A DNA stretch of 64,000 nucleotides from Undibacterium piscinae. Its GTDB lineage: Bacteria > Pseudomonadota > Gammaproteobacteria > Burkholderiales > Burkholderiaceae_D. Each line of letters opens with the position of its first letter. Positions within the stretch are counted from its first letter, which is position 1. A program made the translations under genes and the position numbers. The notes beneath the pieces were generated by a model, which searched no databases, was not told the origin of the DNA, and saw only the letters and a list, made by a program, of their open reading frames with translations. The stretch spans positions 2,356,001-2,420,000 of the forward strand of contig CP051152.1 in NCBI GenBank assembly GCA_003970805.2. The letters run 5' to 3'. Below, piece after piece: positions 45,485 to 53,526 of this stretch.

Positions 45485-45841
45485 TGGCGGCATGCTGTTT
45501 TTGGTTTGCTATTGCCTGGTTTTATTTCCATTTCTGTCGTTGATGTGCGATTGCCGACCGGGGGTAGCCCGGTAGCTACTTCCTTTTCTTGCTTCGCCAA
45601 GAAACGGAAGCAAAAGAAGGCGACGCAAAGTCGCTGCCCTTCGGGTGCCCAATTATGCAGGGCAAAAAATGGGGAACGAAGCAAACTCGCTACGCTCAGA
45701 CAAGCTTAATTCCTGATCCATTTTCTGCCAAGCACAATTGGCAGCGCCACATGCGAAAAAACGAAAGTCAACACATCCGTAGTGCGACTGCCGTCTCTCC
45801 GTAAGCCCACGTAGGTACGATTAGCGCAGCGTAATCGTACG
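45455..45841. repeat. Dispersed repeat block
   Basis: It begins with half of the palindromic family (ccgcatggaatatgcg at 45466-45481, copy 8). Next, 45550-45710 holds a stretch rich in cttcgccaagaaacgg and gcaaagtcgctgcccttcgg, typical of intergenic repeats in this bacterial family. The block ends with gtacgattagcgcagcgtaatcgtac (45814-45839), a 9-bp perfect hairpin. The phrase gtctctccgtaagc-ccacgtaggtacgatta at 45792-45824 also occurs near 45019-45051 within the transporter remnant. No gene is supported here. Confidence 0.6.
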
Positions 45842-46081
45842 CATGCAAATGCCGGCAGCGATGGCAGCGCTGATGCGTATAAATCCGGCGTTAATGCGGG
45901 CGCGGGCGCAGCGCGACTGCCGGCCAGCGTCAAGCAAGATGAACCATCTGGGTTTATGCATATGCTGCGCATTCTATTTTGGATTGCGGTGTTGGGCGGC
46001 TTGGGCTGGGGCCTGGTTCGCTTTTTAAATCGCGGCAAGAGTATGAAAAAATCCCCCAATTATTCACTAGGAAAGGTCTGA
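45842..46081 (+). pseudogene. C-terminal fragment of a small membrane protein
   Basis: The frame without a start runs from the repeat edge: ANAGSDGSADAYKSGVNAGA, RLPASVKQDEPSG, a membrane helix (MLRILFWIAVLGGLGWGLVRFL), then NRGKSMKKSPNYSLGKV, stop at 46081. The DUF2491 start lies 2 bp on. The 5' part is probably lost at 45841. An internal ATG at 45956 could still make a 41-residue one-helix protein. Family not recognised. Confidence 0.5.
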
Positions 46082-46082
46082 C

Positions 46083-46883
46083 ATGGCTTGGAACGATGCC
46101 TACAAATACGTACGTGGGATAGCGGCACGACACGGTATCGCCGAAGGCGAAAAGCGCGAAGACCAGAGCCTGCCTCTGGGCGCGCGCATAGGCGGCATAC
46201 TGAGTCTGCAAATGACACCGTTTATTCACGCCAACACCAATGGCTCACTGATGCAGATACCGGCATTGGCAGACAATTTGATCAAGGCGATCAGCCGCGT
46301 CGATCTGGATATGAAGGGCATACTGTATCGCTATTACCTGTCCACCGGCGACGATGACAGCGCTGCGGATCAGGCGCAGGAAAAGTTTTTGCAGCTGTAC
46401 CAGGATAGCGAAGGCAAGGTTAGCGAACTGATGTACTGCACCCGCTTAACCCGGATGATCCCGGAAAGCGCAGAAGACCAGGAGGCCTTCATGGGCAGCG
46501 CCGGTTATGGTCTGGGCGATAAAACCTATACGCTGTGGCGCGAACAACTAGCCGGACTGGGTTGGGTTGAGGCTGATCTGGCTGCGGTGTTTGGCGATGC
46601 CGATAGCCTCACTTACCAGCGCGATGCGGGCAACCCGGCGGCAGAATTTGTGCCACCGTTTAAAGGCACGGAAACCCGCATCGATGATGCCGCTGGCGAA
46701 CATGGCTTGAAGCAGCAGATCATCTTCATGCCATATAGCCGCGATGTGGCCGGCACGCCGGAATATTTATTGATCAGCACCGAAATTGTGGCGGATCAGG
46801 ATGGCGATGCGACACGCCGTGGTATCCATGTCGACTTCATGATAGGCCTGCCTTTAGCGCAAGACCGTGTCGTGATTCGATAG
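46083..46883 (+). CDS. DUF2491 (YjfK-type) protein
   Basis: 266 aa, start behind AGGAAAGG. The sequence PLGARIGGILSLQMTPFIHANTNGSLMQIP, LYRYYLSTGDDDSAADQAQEKFLQLYQD and ETRIDDAAGEHGLKQQIIFMPYSRDV fit the DUF2491 family, whose E. coli member YjfK lies next to a PspA homologue (yjfJ) and a DUF350 protein (yjfL). Here a PspA-like gene follows as expected. Function unknown; envelope-stress-linked by association. Intact. Confidence 0.85.
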   Translation: MAWNDAYKYVRGIAARHGIAEGEKREDQSLPLGARIGGILSLQMTPFIHANTNGSLMQIPALADNLIKAISRVDLDMKGILYRYYLSTGDDDSAADQAQEKFLQLYQDSEGKVSELMYCTRLTRMIPESAEDQEAFMGSAGYGLGDKTYTLWREQLAGLGWVEADLAAVFGDADSLTYQRDAGNPAAEFVPPFKGTETRIDDAAGEHGLKQQIIFMPYSRDVAGTPEYLLISTEIVADQDGDATRRGIHVDFMIGLPLAQDRVVIR

Positions 46884-46976
46884 TAAAAAACAGCAGCACG
46901 AGTAGTAAGTAGGTAAAAATCTTTGCACCGATAAATGTAGTAGCTGGATATTTTTCTAATTCTTGAGGAAGTAAAA

Positions 46977-47719
46977 ATGAGTAATTTAAATGGTTGGGGC
47001 CTGACAGCGCGTTTGATTTCTAAACACTTTGGTGTTTTGGGCGACAAAATTTCTGAAGCCATCGCCAATTTTGATCCGGAAACGGCGACCGAAGCAGATC
47101 GCGATCGTTTGGCCGATACGCTGCGCCAAACCGCGCAAAAGCTGGCGGCCGCACGTGCCTCTTTCGACAAAGAACACGACGATGTGATCAAGCTGCGCAC
47201 CCTGATCGCCACCGATGAGAAAGCGCTGGAAGTGTTAGCCGACAGGCTGGCCTCAGGCAAAATTTCGGAAGCTACTGTCACCATGTTTTGCGACGAACTG
47301 GAAGCGAATAAATCACGCTTGCCGGTAGAACTTCAAGAAGAACAGGATGCGCAAGACTACATGAACGAGCTGCAAAAAATCGTCGACGCCTTCTCCAAGC
47401 AATTGGCTGATTTTGATGCAGCAGCCAAAAAAGCGCTGCAGACTCGGCGAATGCGCAAAAAGATTTGCAAGCACTGCGTGCAGAACGCCAGAGCAGTTGG
47501 CCGGGCTCCGGTTTGCAAGGCCATTCCAGCGCCTTGAATGCCTTAACCAAGCGCGCCCAAACTGTCAGCAATGAAGCGGCCGGCATGAAATCGTGGCCGA
47601 CATCGGTCAGAAGCCACGACCAGGCCGCAGAGATTGATGCCATCAGAAAATCTGTGGCACTGGGCGACACCAGCCGAAAACCATGGACAGACTCGTTTGT
47701 CGGCAAAACCGGCTGCTAG
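46977..47719 (+). pseudogene. PspA/IM30 family protein (YjfJ-type), frameshifted and 3'-truncated
   Basis: Coiled-coil membrane-stress protein. Residues 1-155 are intact (SNLNGWGLTARLISKHFGVLGDKISEAIANFDPE, then long helices). Near 47440 the frame shifts and family sequence continues in another frame (ADSANAQKDLQALRAERQSS, SALNALTKRAQTVSNEAAGMKS). A second local shift lies at 47595-47625, with VADIGQK hidden between, and HDQAAEIDAIRKSVALGD resumes. The end after 47660 is foreign (KPWTDSFVGKTGC) at the junction with the convergent allC gene. Pairs with DUF2491. Confidence 0.75.
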
Positions 47720-47733
47720 TGCATAAGCAGACA

Positions 47734-49437
47734 TTAGTTTCGGCAGTCATGGTTTCCAGCGGATTGTGGCTGATGCCACCCGCCGTTGCCGCAACGGGTA
47801 AACAACATCGCCACATCGGTCATTTTGGCGAGCGCCATGGCGTCATGTCCGGCGCCCGAAGGCAGTTCGAATACCGGCAAACCAGCGCGTTCGGTTGCGG
47901 CAGCCAGTTGCTGCCTGAGCCAGCCGGCGCAAGGTGCAGCCGGTGCGGCCACCGTTTTATTCACGGCTACCTCGATATTGCGGCGCTGGCAGATCGCCTC
48001 TATCGCATGCAGGATATCGGCCACTGCCGCATCGCGCGTGGCGTCATCGGCGGCGCGGATATCCATAGAAAACTTGCAGGCGCCGGGGATCACGTTGACC
48101 GAGCCATTCGGTACCTGCAACTGGCCTACGGTACCGACCAGTGAGTCTGCCAGTGCGCATCTTTGCTCGATATACAGCAGGATTTCCGCTGCGGCAGCGG
48201 CGGCATCCTTACGCATGTTCATGGGCGTAGTACCGGCGTGACTGGCCACCCCGGTCAGTTCGACCAGATAGCGGCAACTGCCAGCGATAGAGGTGACAAT
48301 ACCTACCGGTAAATCACGTCCCAGCAATACCGGGCCTTGCTCGATATGGACTTCGACAAACCCGAGAATATCGGCAGGGTTGCGGGAGATCGCAGGAATG
48401 GCCGAGACCTCATGGCCGGCCGCGCTCAAGGCTTCGCGCATGCTGATGCCGTCATCATCGCGCTTATCCAGCAAGCTCAGGTCAAACTGGCCGATGATGG
48501 CATTACTGCCGAGGAAGGTGCTCTTGAAGCGCACGCCCTCTTCTTCGGCAAAGCCGATGATTTCAAAATGAAATGGCAGTTTTTCGCCGCGTTCATGCAA
48601 GTGCCTGACGATGGCGATAGGCAACAAGATCCCCTCACGACCGTCGTATTTACCGCCATTGCAGACGGTGTCGTAATGCGAACCGGTCAGCAGGGTTTTG
48701 GCACCGGCCACATCGGACAGATAACGCCCGACCACATTGCCGACCGCATCGATGTTTACCTGCATGCCGGCTTCGCGCATCCAGCTTGCCAGTTGGTTAG
48801 CGGTTTTCTGATGCGCCGCGGTCATATAGGCACAGGTCAGCGCATGTTCTTCGTCGCTCCAGGCGCCGATGGTTTCCGACCACGCCATGATGGTCTCGCC
48901 CAATTGCGGGCGGTGTCCGAGTAAATCATTGAGGCGTAACTCAGCGATGCGGCTGATCTGGCGCAGGCATTCCGCCAGCTCATCGGCACGCTGGTTTTTC
49001 AGGCGGCGGCTGAAGATGCTGATGATGGTCTGACGCGTAAAACCCTTGCCGTCCGGCCCTTTGACCGCAACGATGAAAGGAAATCCGAACTTGTTCTTGT
49101 AGTCACTATTGAGCTGCTGCAACAGCGCAAATTCTTCCGCGCTGCAATGGGTTAAGCCAGCCTGGGCTTGCTCACCGGTAGATTCCTTGGTCAGTTCGCC
49201 GGCAATCGCCGCTTTACCCGCCAACTCCGGGTGAGCCAGGATCAGACCCACTTGTTCGCTCTCGGCAGCGGTACTGACCACCGCTTGCATTGCCAGTTTC
49301 AGGGCAGCCAGGCTGGCAAACGGGCGTTGTGCCGCGGCCCGTTGCGGGATCCACGGCGAATGTTCGTAAATGCCGTGCAACAGCGCCACAAATTCATCGG
49401 TGCTGGCTTGATTGAGGTAGTCCAGGGTAGTCGTCAT
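47734..49437 (-). CDS. OHCU decarboxylase-allantoate amidohydrolase fusion (UraD-AllC)
   Basis: Start ATG at 49437 (MTTTLDYL). Residues 1-170 are OHCU decarboxylase (IYEHSPWIPQRAAAQRPF, LAHPELAGKA, TKESTGEQAQAGL, NKFGFPFIVAVKG), which makes allantoin from OHCU. Residues 185-565 are an M20-family allantoate amidohydrolase with GSHYDT, KYDGREGIL, GFAEEEGVRF, VEVHIEQGP and the GVASHAGTTPM dimer loop. Near 47780 the frame slips: GNGG should continue ISHNPLETMTA, which carries the last metal-binding His, but reads WHQPQSAG. The C-terminal ~40 residues are missing at the pspA junction, so AllC activity is doubtful. Overlaps puuE by 4 bp. Confidence 0.85.
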   Translation of the reverse strand: MTTTLDYLNQASTDEFVALLHGIYEHSPWIPQRAAAQRPFASLAALKLAMQAVVSTAAESEQVGLILAHPELAGKAAIAGELTKESTGEQAQAGLTHCSAEEFALLQQLNSDYKNKFGFPFIVAVKGPDGKGFTRQTIISIFSRRLKNQRADELAECLRQISRIAELRLNDLLGHRPQLGETIMAWSETIGAWSDEEHALTCAYMTAAHQKTANQLASWMREAGMQVNIDAVGNVVGRYLSDVAGAKTLLTGSHYDTVCNGGKYDGREGILLPIAIVRHLHERGEKLPFHFEIIGFAEEEGVRFKSTFLGSNAIIGQFDLSLLDKRDDDGISMREALSAAGHEVSAIPAISRNPADILGFVEVHIEQGPVLLGRDLPVGIVTSIAGSCRYLVELTGVASHAGTTPMNMRKDAAAAAAEILLYIEQRCALADSLVGTVGQLQVPNGSVNVIPGACKFSMDIRAADDATRDAAVADILHAIEAICQRRNIEVAVNKTVAAPAAPCAGWLRQQLAAATERAGLPVFELPSGAGHDAMALAKMTDVAMLFTRCGNGGWHQPQSAGNHDCRN

Positions 49438-50408
49438 TTGGAAGATGTAGGTGGTTGAACGTAGGGATGGGTGTGATGCCAATGCTCGGCGATATCGATA
49501 CGGCGGGTAATCCAGACCTTATCGTGAGATTGCACATAATCGAGAAAACGCGCCAGCGCGGCAGCGCGGCCCGGCCGCCCGATCAGACGGCAATGCAGGC
49601 CGACCGACAGCATTTTGGGTTGATTTAAGCCTTGCGGATCGCCTTCCGCATACAGCACATCGAAGGCGTCTTTCAGGTAATCGAAAAACTGGGTACCGGA
49701 ATTGAAGCCCTGCATGGCGGCAAAGCGCATGTCATTGGTGTCTAGCGTGTACGGCACGATCAGGTGCGGCTTACTGGCCGGATGGCCGGCCGCATCGGTG
49801 ATCGCTACCTGTTGCCAGAACGGCAGATCATCACCGTAATGATCGGCGTCATAGCGGAAACCGCCATGCTCCACCACCAGCTTGCGGGTATTCGGTGAAT
49901 CGCGTCCGGTATACCAGCCGGCCGGTGCGGTGCCGGTCATCTCCTTGATGATCTGTACCGCTTCGGCCATATGGGCGCGCTCGCTGGCTTCATCCATGTG
50001 CTGGTAACTGATCCAGCGCAACGCATGGCAGGCGATTTCATGACCGAGTTCCTGAAACGCCGCCAGCGCTTCCGGATTGCGCTTAAGCGCCATGGAAACA
50101 CCGAACACGGTGAGCGGCAATTTGCGCTCTTCAAACATGCGCAATAAGCGCCACAAACCGGCACGCGAACCGTATTCGTAGATGCTTTCCATGCTCATGT
50201 GACGCATTTCGAAAGCCTGGGCGCCGATGATTTCAGATAAAAAAGTTTCCGAAGCTTTATCACCATGCAATACGCAGTTTTCGCTACCCTCTTCGTAGTT
50301 GAGGACAAATTGCAAAGCGATGCGCGCACCGTCCGGCCATTGCGCATGCGGTGGCGTGCGGCCATAGCCGATCAAGTCACGCGGATAATTCTGGTAGGTA
50401 TCGTTCAC
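49434..50408 (-). CDS. puuE: Allantoinase PuuE (polysaccharide-deacetylase fold)
   Basis: 324 aa from a GTG start. Hydrolyses allantoin to allantoate. Family sequence: YPRDLIGYGRTPPHAQWPDGARIALQFVLNYEEGSE, HMSMESIYEYGSRAGLWRLLRMF, LGHEIACHALRWISY, GWYTGRDSPNTR, DADHYGDDLPFW and SVGLHCRLIGRPGRA. Metal-independent PuuE-type rather than the dihydroorotase-type AllB. Its product passes to the AllC domain encoded by the overlapping downstream gene. Confidence 0.95.
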   Translation of the reverse strand: MNDTYQNYPRDLIGYGRTPPHAQWPDGARIALQFVLNYEEGSENCVLHGDKASETFLSEIIGAQAFEMRHMSMESIYEYGSRAGLWRLLRMFEERKLPLTVFGVSMALKRNPEALAAFQELGHEIACHALRWISYQHMDEASERAHMAEAVQIIKEMTGTAPAGWYTGRDSPNTRKLVVEHGGFRYDADHYGDDLPFWQQVAITDAAGHPASKPHLIVPYTLDTNDMRFAAMQGFNSGTQFFDYLKDAFDVLYAEGDPQGLNQPKMLSVGLHCRLIGRPGRAAALARFLDYVQSHDKVWITRRIDIAEHWHHTHPYVQPPTSSK

Positions 50409-50512
50409 GCTGCACCTGAAAATTAGGGGTTAATGAGAGATTAATCAATCGTCGCCAATGATGGCAAGTATTGTCGCTGCCAGGCTTGCGCCGCTGACAT
50501 GGTTTGTATATG

Positions 50513-50533
50513 TTCGATAGTATATTGATCGAA
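50513..50533. promoter_or_regulatory. Candidate regulator site in the puuE-uraH divergent promoter
   Basis: ttcgat (50513-50518) and atcgaa (50528-50533) form a 6-bp dyad around agtatattg. The 9-mer gtatattga at 50520-50528 also occurs upstream of the LysR gene at 51952-51960, suggesting a shared LysR binding element. Confidence 0.4.
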
Positions 50534-50594
50534 TGCTAGCGGTATATGATTTGACTGATAGGTATTTTCAACATGTCGATATAGGAGACAAACC

Positions 50595-50948
50595 ATGGGA
50601 AAACTCAGCACACACGTATTGGATATCACATTAGGGCAACCGGGAGTCGGTGTCCAGATTGCCTTGTATGCAGTCGAAGCGGAGGGAAAAAGATTACTCA
50701 AGACAGCGGTGACAAATCACGACGGACGCTGCAGTGCGCCCTTGCTGGAAGGCGATAGCATGCAGGTAGGGCAGTACGAACTGGTGTTTGCCGCCGGTGA
50801 TTATTTCGATGCGCAAGGTGTCGTATTACCGTCGCCGAAATTCATCGACCGCGTCACTTTGGCTTTCGGGATTGCCGATGTGACGCAAAATTACCACGTA
50901 CCTTTGGTGGTATCGCCATGGGCGTATTCGACCTATCGCGGCAGTTAA
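50595..50948 (+). CDS. uraH: 5-hydroxyisourate hydrolase
   Basis: 117 aa transthyretin-like protein, second step from urate to allantoin. Conserved motifs THVLDITLGQPGVG at the start, TNHDGRC in the middle, and the C-terminal YHVPLVVSPWAYSTYRGS with the family YRGS end. Strong AGGAG site 9 bp before ATG. Divergent from puuE-uraD/allC. Confidence 0.96.
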   Translation: MGKLSTHVLDITLGQPGVGVQIALYAVEAEGKRLLKTAVTNHDGRCSAPLLEGDSMQVGQYELVFAAGDYFDAQGVVLPSPKFIDRVTLAFGIADVTQNYHVPLVVSPWAYSTYRGS

Positions 50949-50964
50949 TTTCAATACCTGTATA

Positions 50965-50996
50965 GCGGTGGCAGCCGGCTGTAGCGCAGCCACCGC
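50965..50996. terminator. Hairpin between convergent uraH and LysR genes
   Basis: gcggtggc (50965-50972) pairs with gccaccgc (50989-50996). No strong T-run on either side, so bidirectional terminator function is tentative. Confidence 0.5.
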
Positions 50997-51003
50997 AAAT
51001 TTC

Positions 51004-51942
51004 CTACTTAACGATCAAGGCCTTGGCCGCATTGGTGATCTGGTCGCGCAGCCATTTGTGTTCGGGCGCATGATGGACACGCTCGTGCCATAGCTGATAA
51101 AAGCGCAGCGGCGGAAACTTGACAGGCACGGCAAAAGTCTTGAGCTGCAGGCTTTTTTCGTAATATCGGAGATATTGCTTGCCGGTCGTCAACACCAGAT
51201 CGGTTTGCGTCAGCATATACGGCATCAGGCCGAAATACGCCGACTCCACCACCACGTTGCGGCGTAAGTTCTGACGTTCCAGATGCGCATCGATCACACC
51301 GTGATAGCCGGACAGCATCTGCGATGGCGCGACATGCGGCAGGCTCAGATAATCCTCCAGCGTCATATCATCACTGCCGGTACGCTTGGCATACGGGCTG
51401 TCGGCGCGCATGGCGCAGACGATAGGGTCTTCAAACAACTTGGATAAATGCAGGTGTTGCGGCGGCTCATCCCAGTTGGCAATCACCAGATCAAGATCAC
51501 CATCGGACAACTGGCGGATGTAATCGACCTGCGCGCCCAGACTGTGAATCACGATGCGGCTCTTCGGCGATTCGCGCCGGAAGCGTTCCACCACGCCCGG
51601 TAAAAACTGGATATCCAGAGAATCCGGTGTGGCGATGTGAAAGGTGCGGCTCTCTTGCTGAGAGGCAAATGGCAACTTGCGCTCAAACAACAGCTCGGTT
51701 TCGTCGAGGATGCGTTTTGCCGGCTTCATCAGGCTTTCGCCATGCGGGGTCGCCACCATGCCACGGCCGCCGCGCACCAGTAACTGGTCACCGGTGAGCT
51801 CACGCAGTTTACGCAGCGATGCGGAGATAGAAGGCTGCGGCTGATTCAGCTTGAGTGCGACGCGCGAGACGTTTTTTTCACTCAAAAGCAGATACAGTAT
51901 GCGTATCAGGTGCAAGTCTAGGTGATTCGGTAAATTGGCCAT
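51004..51942 (-). CDS. LysR family transcriptional regulator
   Basis: About 313 aa from ATG 51942; the frame is open to 52086 but the HTH starts at LHLIRILYLLLSEKNVSRVALKLNQPQPSISASLRKLREL, so the shorter start is right. The effector domain includes HIATPDSLDIQFLPGVVERF. Position among uraH, puuE and puuD makes it the likely urate/purine catabolism regulator. A dyad lies just upstream of its start (51952-51980), fitting autoregulation and divergent control of puuD. Confidence 0.9.
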   Translation of the reverse strand: MANLPNHLDLHLIRILYLLLSEKNVSRVALKLNQPQPSISASLRKLRELTGDQLLVRGGRGMVATPHGESLMKPAKRILDETELLFERKLPFASQQESRTFHIATPDSLDIQFLPGVVERFRRESPKSRIVIHSLGAQVDYIRQLSDGDLDLVIANWDEPPQHLHLSKLFEDPIVCAMRADSPYAKRTGSDDMTLEDYLSLPHVAPSQMLSGYHGVIDAHLERQNLRRNVVVESAYFGLMPYMLTQTDLVLTTGKQYLRYYEKSLQLKTFAVPVKFPPLRFYQLWHERVHHAPEHKWLRDQITNAAKALIVK

Positions 51943-51951
51943 GGCTGAGCG

Positions 51952-51980
51952 GTATATTGAAATGTGTATTTTTAATATAC
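51952..51980. promoter_or_regulatory. Candidate LysR operator (gtatatt-N15-aatatac)
   Basis: gtatatt (51952-51958) and aatatac (51974-51980) form a perfect 7-bp dyad 10 bp from the LysR start, in the 288-bp gap between the divergent LysR and puuD genes. Contains the T-N11-A pattern of LysR sites. Confidence 0.5.
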
Positions 51981-52230
51981 GGCAATTCCCATAAAAAAAG
52001 CTACCATTACCTTTATCTTGCATAGGCTTTATAAGAATTTTCGTATATCTGATAAAGCCACATCGGTTGCCGGTACAAGAGCGCAAAGGACGGAGGCCCG
52101 TGCGATCATGTACCCTGACTATTCATCCGGTCGCAGCGGAGCTCATCACTTTCGCGACCAAACAGGGACTAAATCCCTCTCGTCTGGAGAGCCCGCGGTG
52201 GCAGACGAGCTTCAAACATGAGAGACATAC

Positions 52231-53526
52231 ATGGAAGCTTTTTTACCGACTTTTATCCTTGCCTACGGCACCGAATGGCTGAACCTGGTGGTGCGCTGGC
52301 TGCATCTGATCACCGGCATCGCCTGGATTGGCGCCTCATTTTACTTTGTGTGGCTAGACAACAACATCCGTCCGCCTAAACCCGGTTCGGAACTCGCCAA
52401 TAAAGGCGTCTCCGGCGAACTCTGGGCCGTGCATGGCGGCGGCTTTTACAATCCGCAAAAATACCTGGTCGCTCCGAAAGAATTACCGGAAGAACTGCAC
52501 TGGTTTAAGTGGGAAGCCTACTGGACCTGGATCTCTGGTTTCTCACTGCTGTTCATCGTGTATTACTTCAATGCCTCGGCCATGATGATAGACAAATCGG
52601 TGGCTGACTTGAGCAACCTGCAAGCGATCGGGGTCGGTCTTGCCACTCTGGTGCTGGGCTGGACTTTCTACGATTTGCTGTGCCGCTCGCCTTTGGGTAA
52701 GCGCGAAGGCCTGTTCGGCATCGTGATGTTCGTGTTCATCGTAGCGGTCGCCTTCGTATTATCGAAATTGCTCAGCGGTCGTGCTGCATATATCCATGTC
52801 GGCGCCATGATAGGCACCATGATGGTGGGTAATGTGCTGATGCTGATCATTCCCGGCCAGCGCAAATTGGTGGAAGCGATGCAGGAAGGTAAATCACCGG
52901 ATCCTATCCACGGCCAGAAAGCCAAACAGCGCAGCGTCCACAATAATTACTTTACCCTGCCGGTATTGTTCATCATGATCAGCAACCATTACGCCATGAC
53001 CTATAGCAATAGCTATAACTGGCTGATCTTGGCGGGCATCATTGCCGCCGGTGTCCTGATCCGTCACTTCTTCAACCTGCGTCACAAAGGCATCACGAAT
53101 TGGGCTTATCCGGCAGCGGGCGTGGCTTTATTGCTGGCAGTGGCGATCGCGATTGCCCCAAAAGCACCGGTAAAACGCGTAGCGGCGGCAGGCGCAGTCA
53201 CTGAGGCAAGCGATTTTGCCAAGGTACAGGCGGTCATTAATCAACGTTGCGTCAGTTGCCATTCAGTGCAGCCTAGCCAGCCTGGCTTTGCCACCGCCCC
53301 GGCCGGCATCCTGCTAGATACTGCGGCACAGATACAGCAAAACGCCGCCAAGGTGTATCAGCAGTCAGTTGTCCTGAAAGCCATGCCTATCGCCAACCTG
53401 ACCCAGATCACCGAAGCCGAGCGTGAGCGATCGCTACGGTGCGATCGTCGCCCAGCATGGCCAACGCAAACAATAACTCTTCCATGCTATTGGTGCGCGT
53501 GGTGCGGCGTGCCAACAGCGGCGTAG
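52231..53526 (+). CDS. puuD: Membrane urate oxidase/hydroxylase PuuD with cytochrome c domain, 3' end replaced
   Basis: The N-terminal DUF989 membrane domain (about 8 helices, residues 10-310; WLNLVVRWLHLITGIAWIGASFYFVWLDN, VHGGGFYNPQKYLVAP, EAYWTWISGFSLLFIVYY) oxidises urate and passes electrons to the C-terminal cytochrome c (RCVSCHS haem motif, residues ~345-350). The native sequence ends at LTQITEAERE near 53427. After that the frame runs antisense through the guanine deaminase gene (RSLRCDRRPAWP), so only the last ~15 native residues are missing. First gene right of the LysR regulator. Probably still functional. Confidence 0.87.
   Translation: MEAFLPTFILAYGTEWLNLVVRWLHLITGIAWIGASFYFVWLDNNIRPPKPGSELANKGVSGELWAVHGGGFYNPQKYLVAPKELPEELHWFKWEAYWTWISGFSLLFIVYYFNASAMMIDKSVADLSNLQAIGVGLATLVLGWTFYDLLCRSPLGKREGLFGIVMFVFIVAVAFVLSKLLSGRAAYIHVGAMIGTMMVGNVLMLIIPGQRKLVEAMQEGKSPDPIHGQKAKQRSVHNNYFTLPVLFIMISNHYAMTYSNSYNWLILAGIIAAGVLIRHFFNLRHKGITNWAYPAAGVALLLAVAIAIAPKAPVKRVAAAGAVTEASDFAKVQAVINQRCVSCHSVQPSQPGFATAPAGILLDTAAQIQQNAAKVYQQSVVLKAMPIANLTQITEAERERSLRCDRRPAWPTQTITLPCYWCAWCGVPTAA

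Noticed and set aside
45445..45684. Minus-strand 79-codon frame rich in Phe/Cys (FFALHNWAPEG)
   Set aside because: Part of a dispersed intergenic repeat often mis-annotated as a gene; no start-site or conservation evidence.
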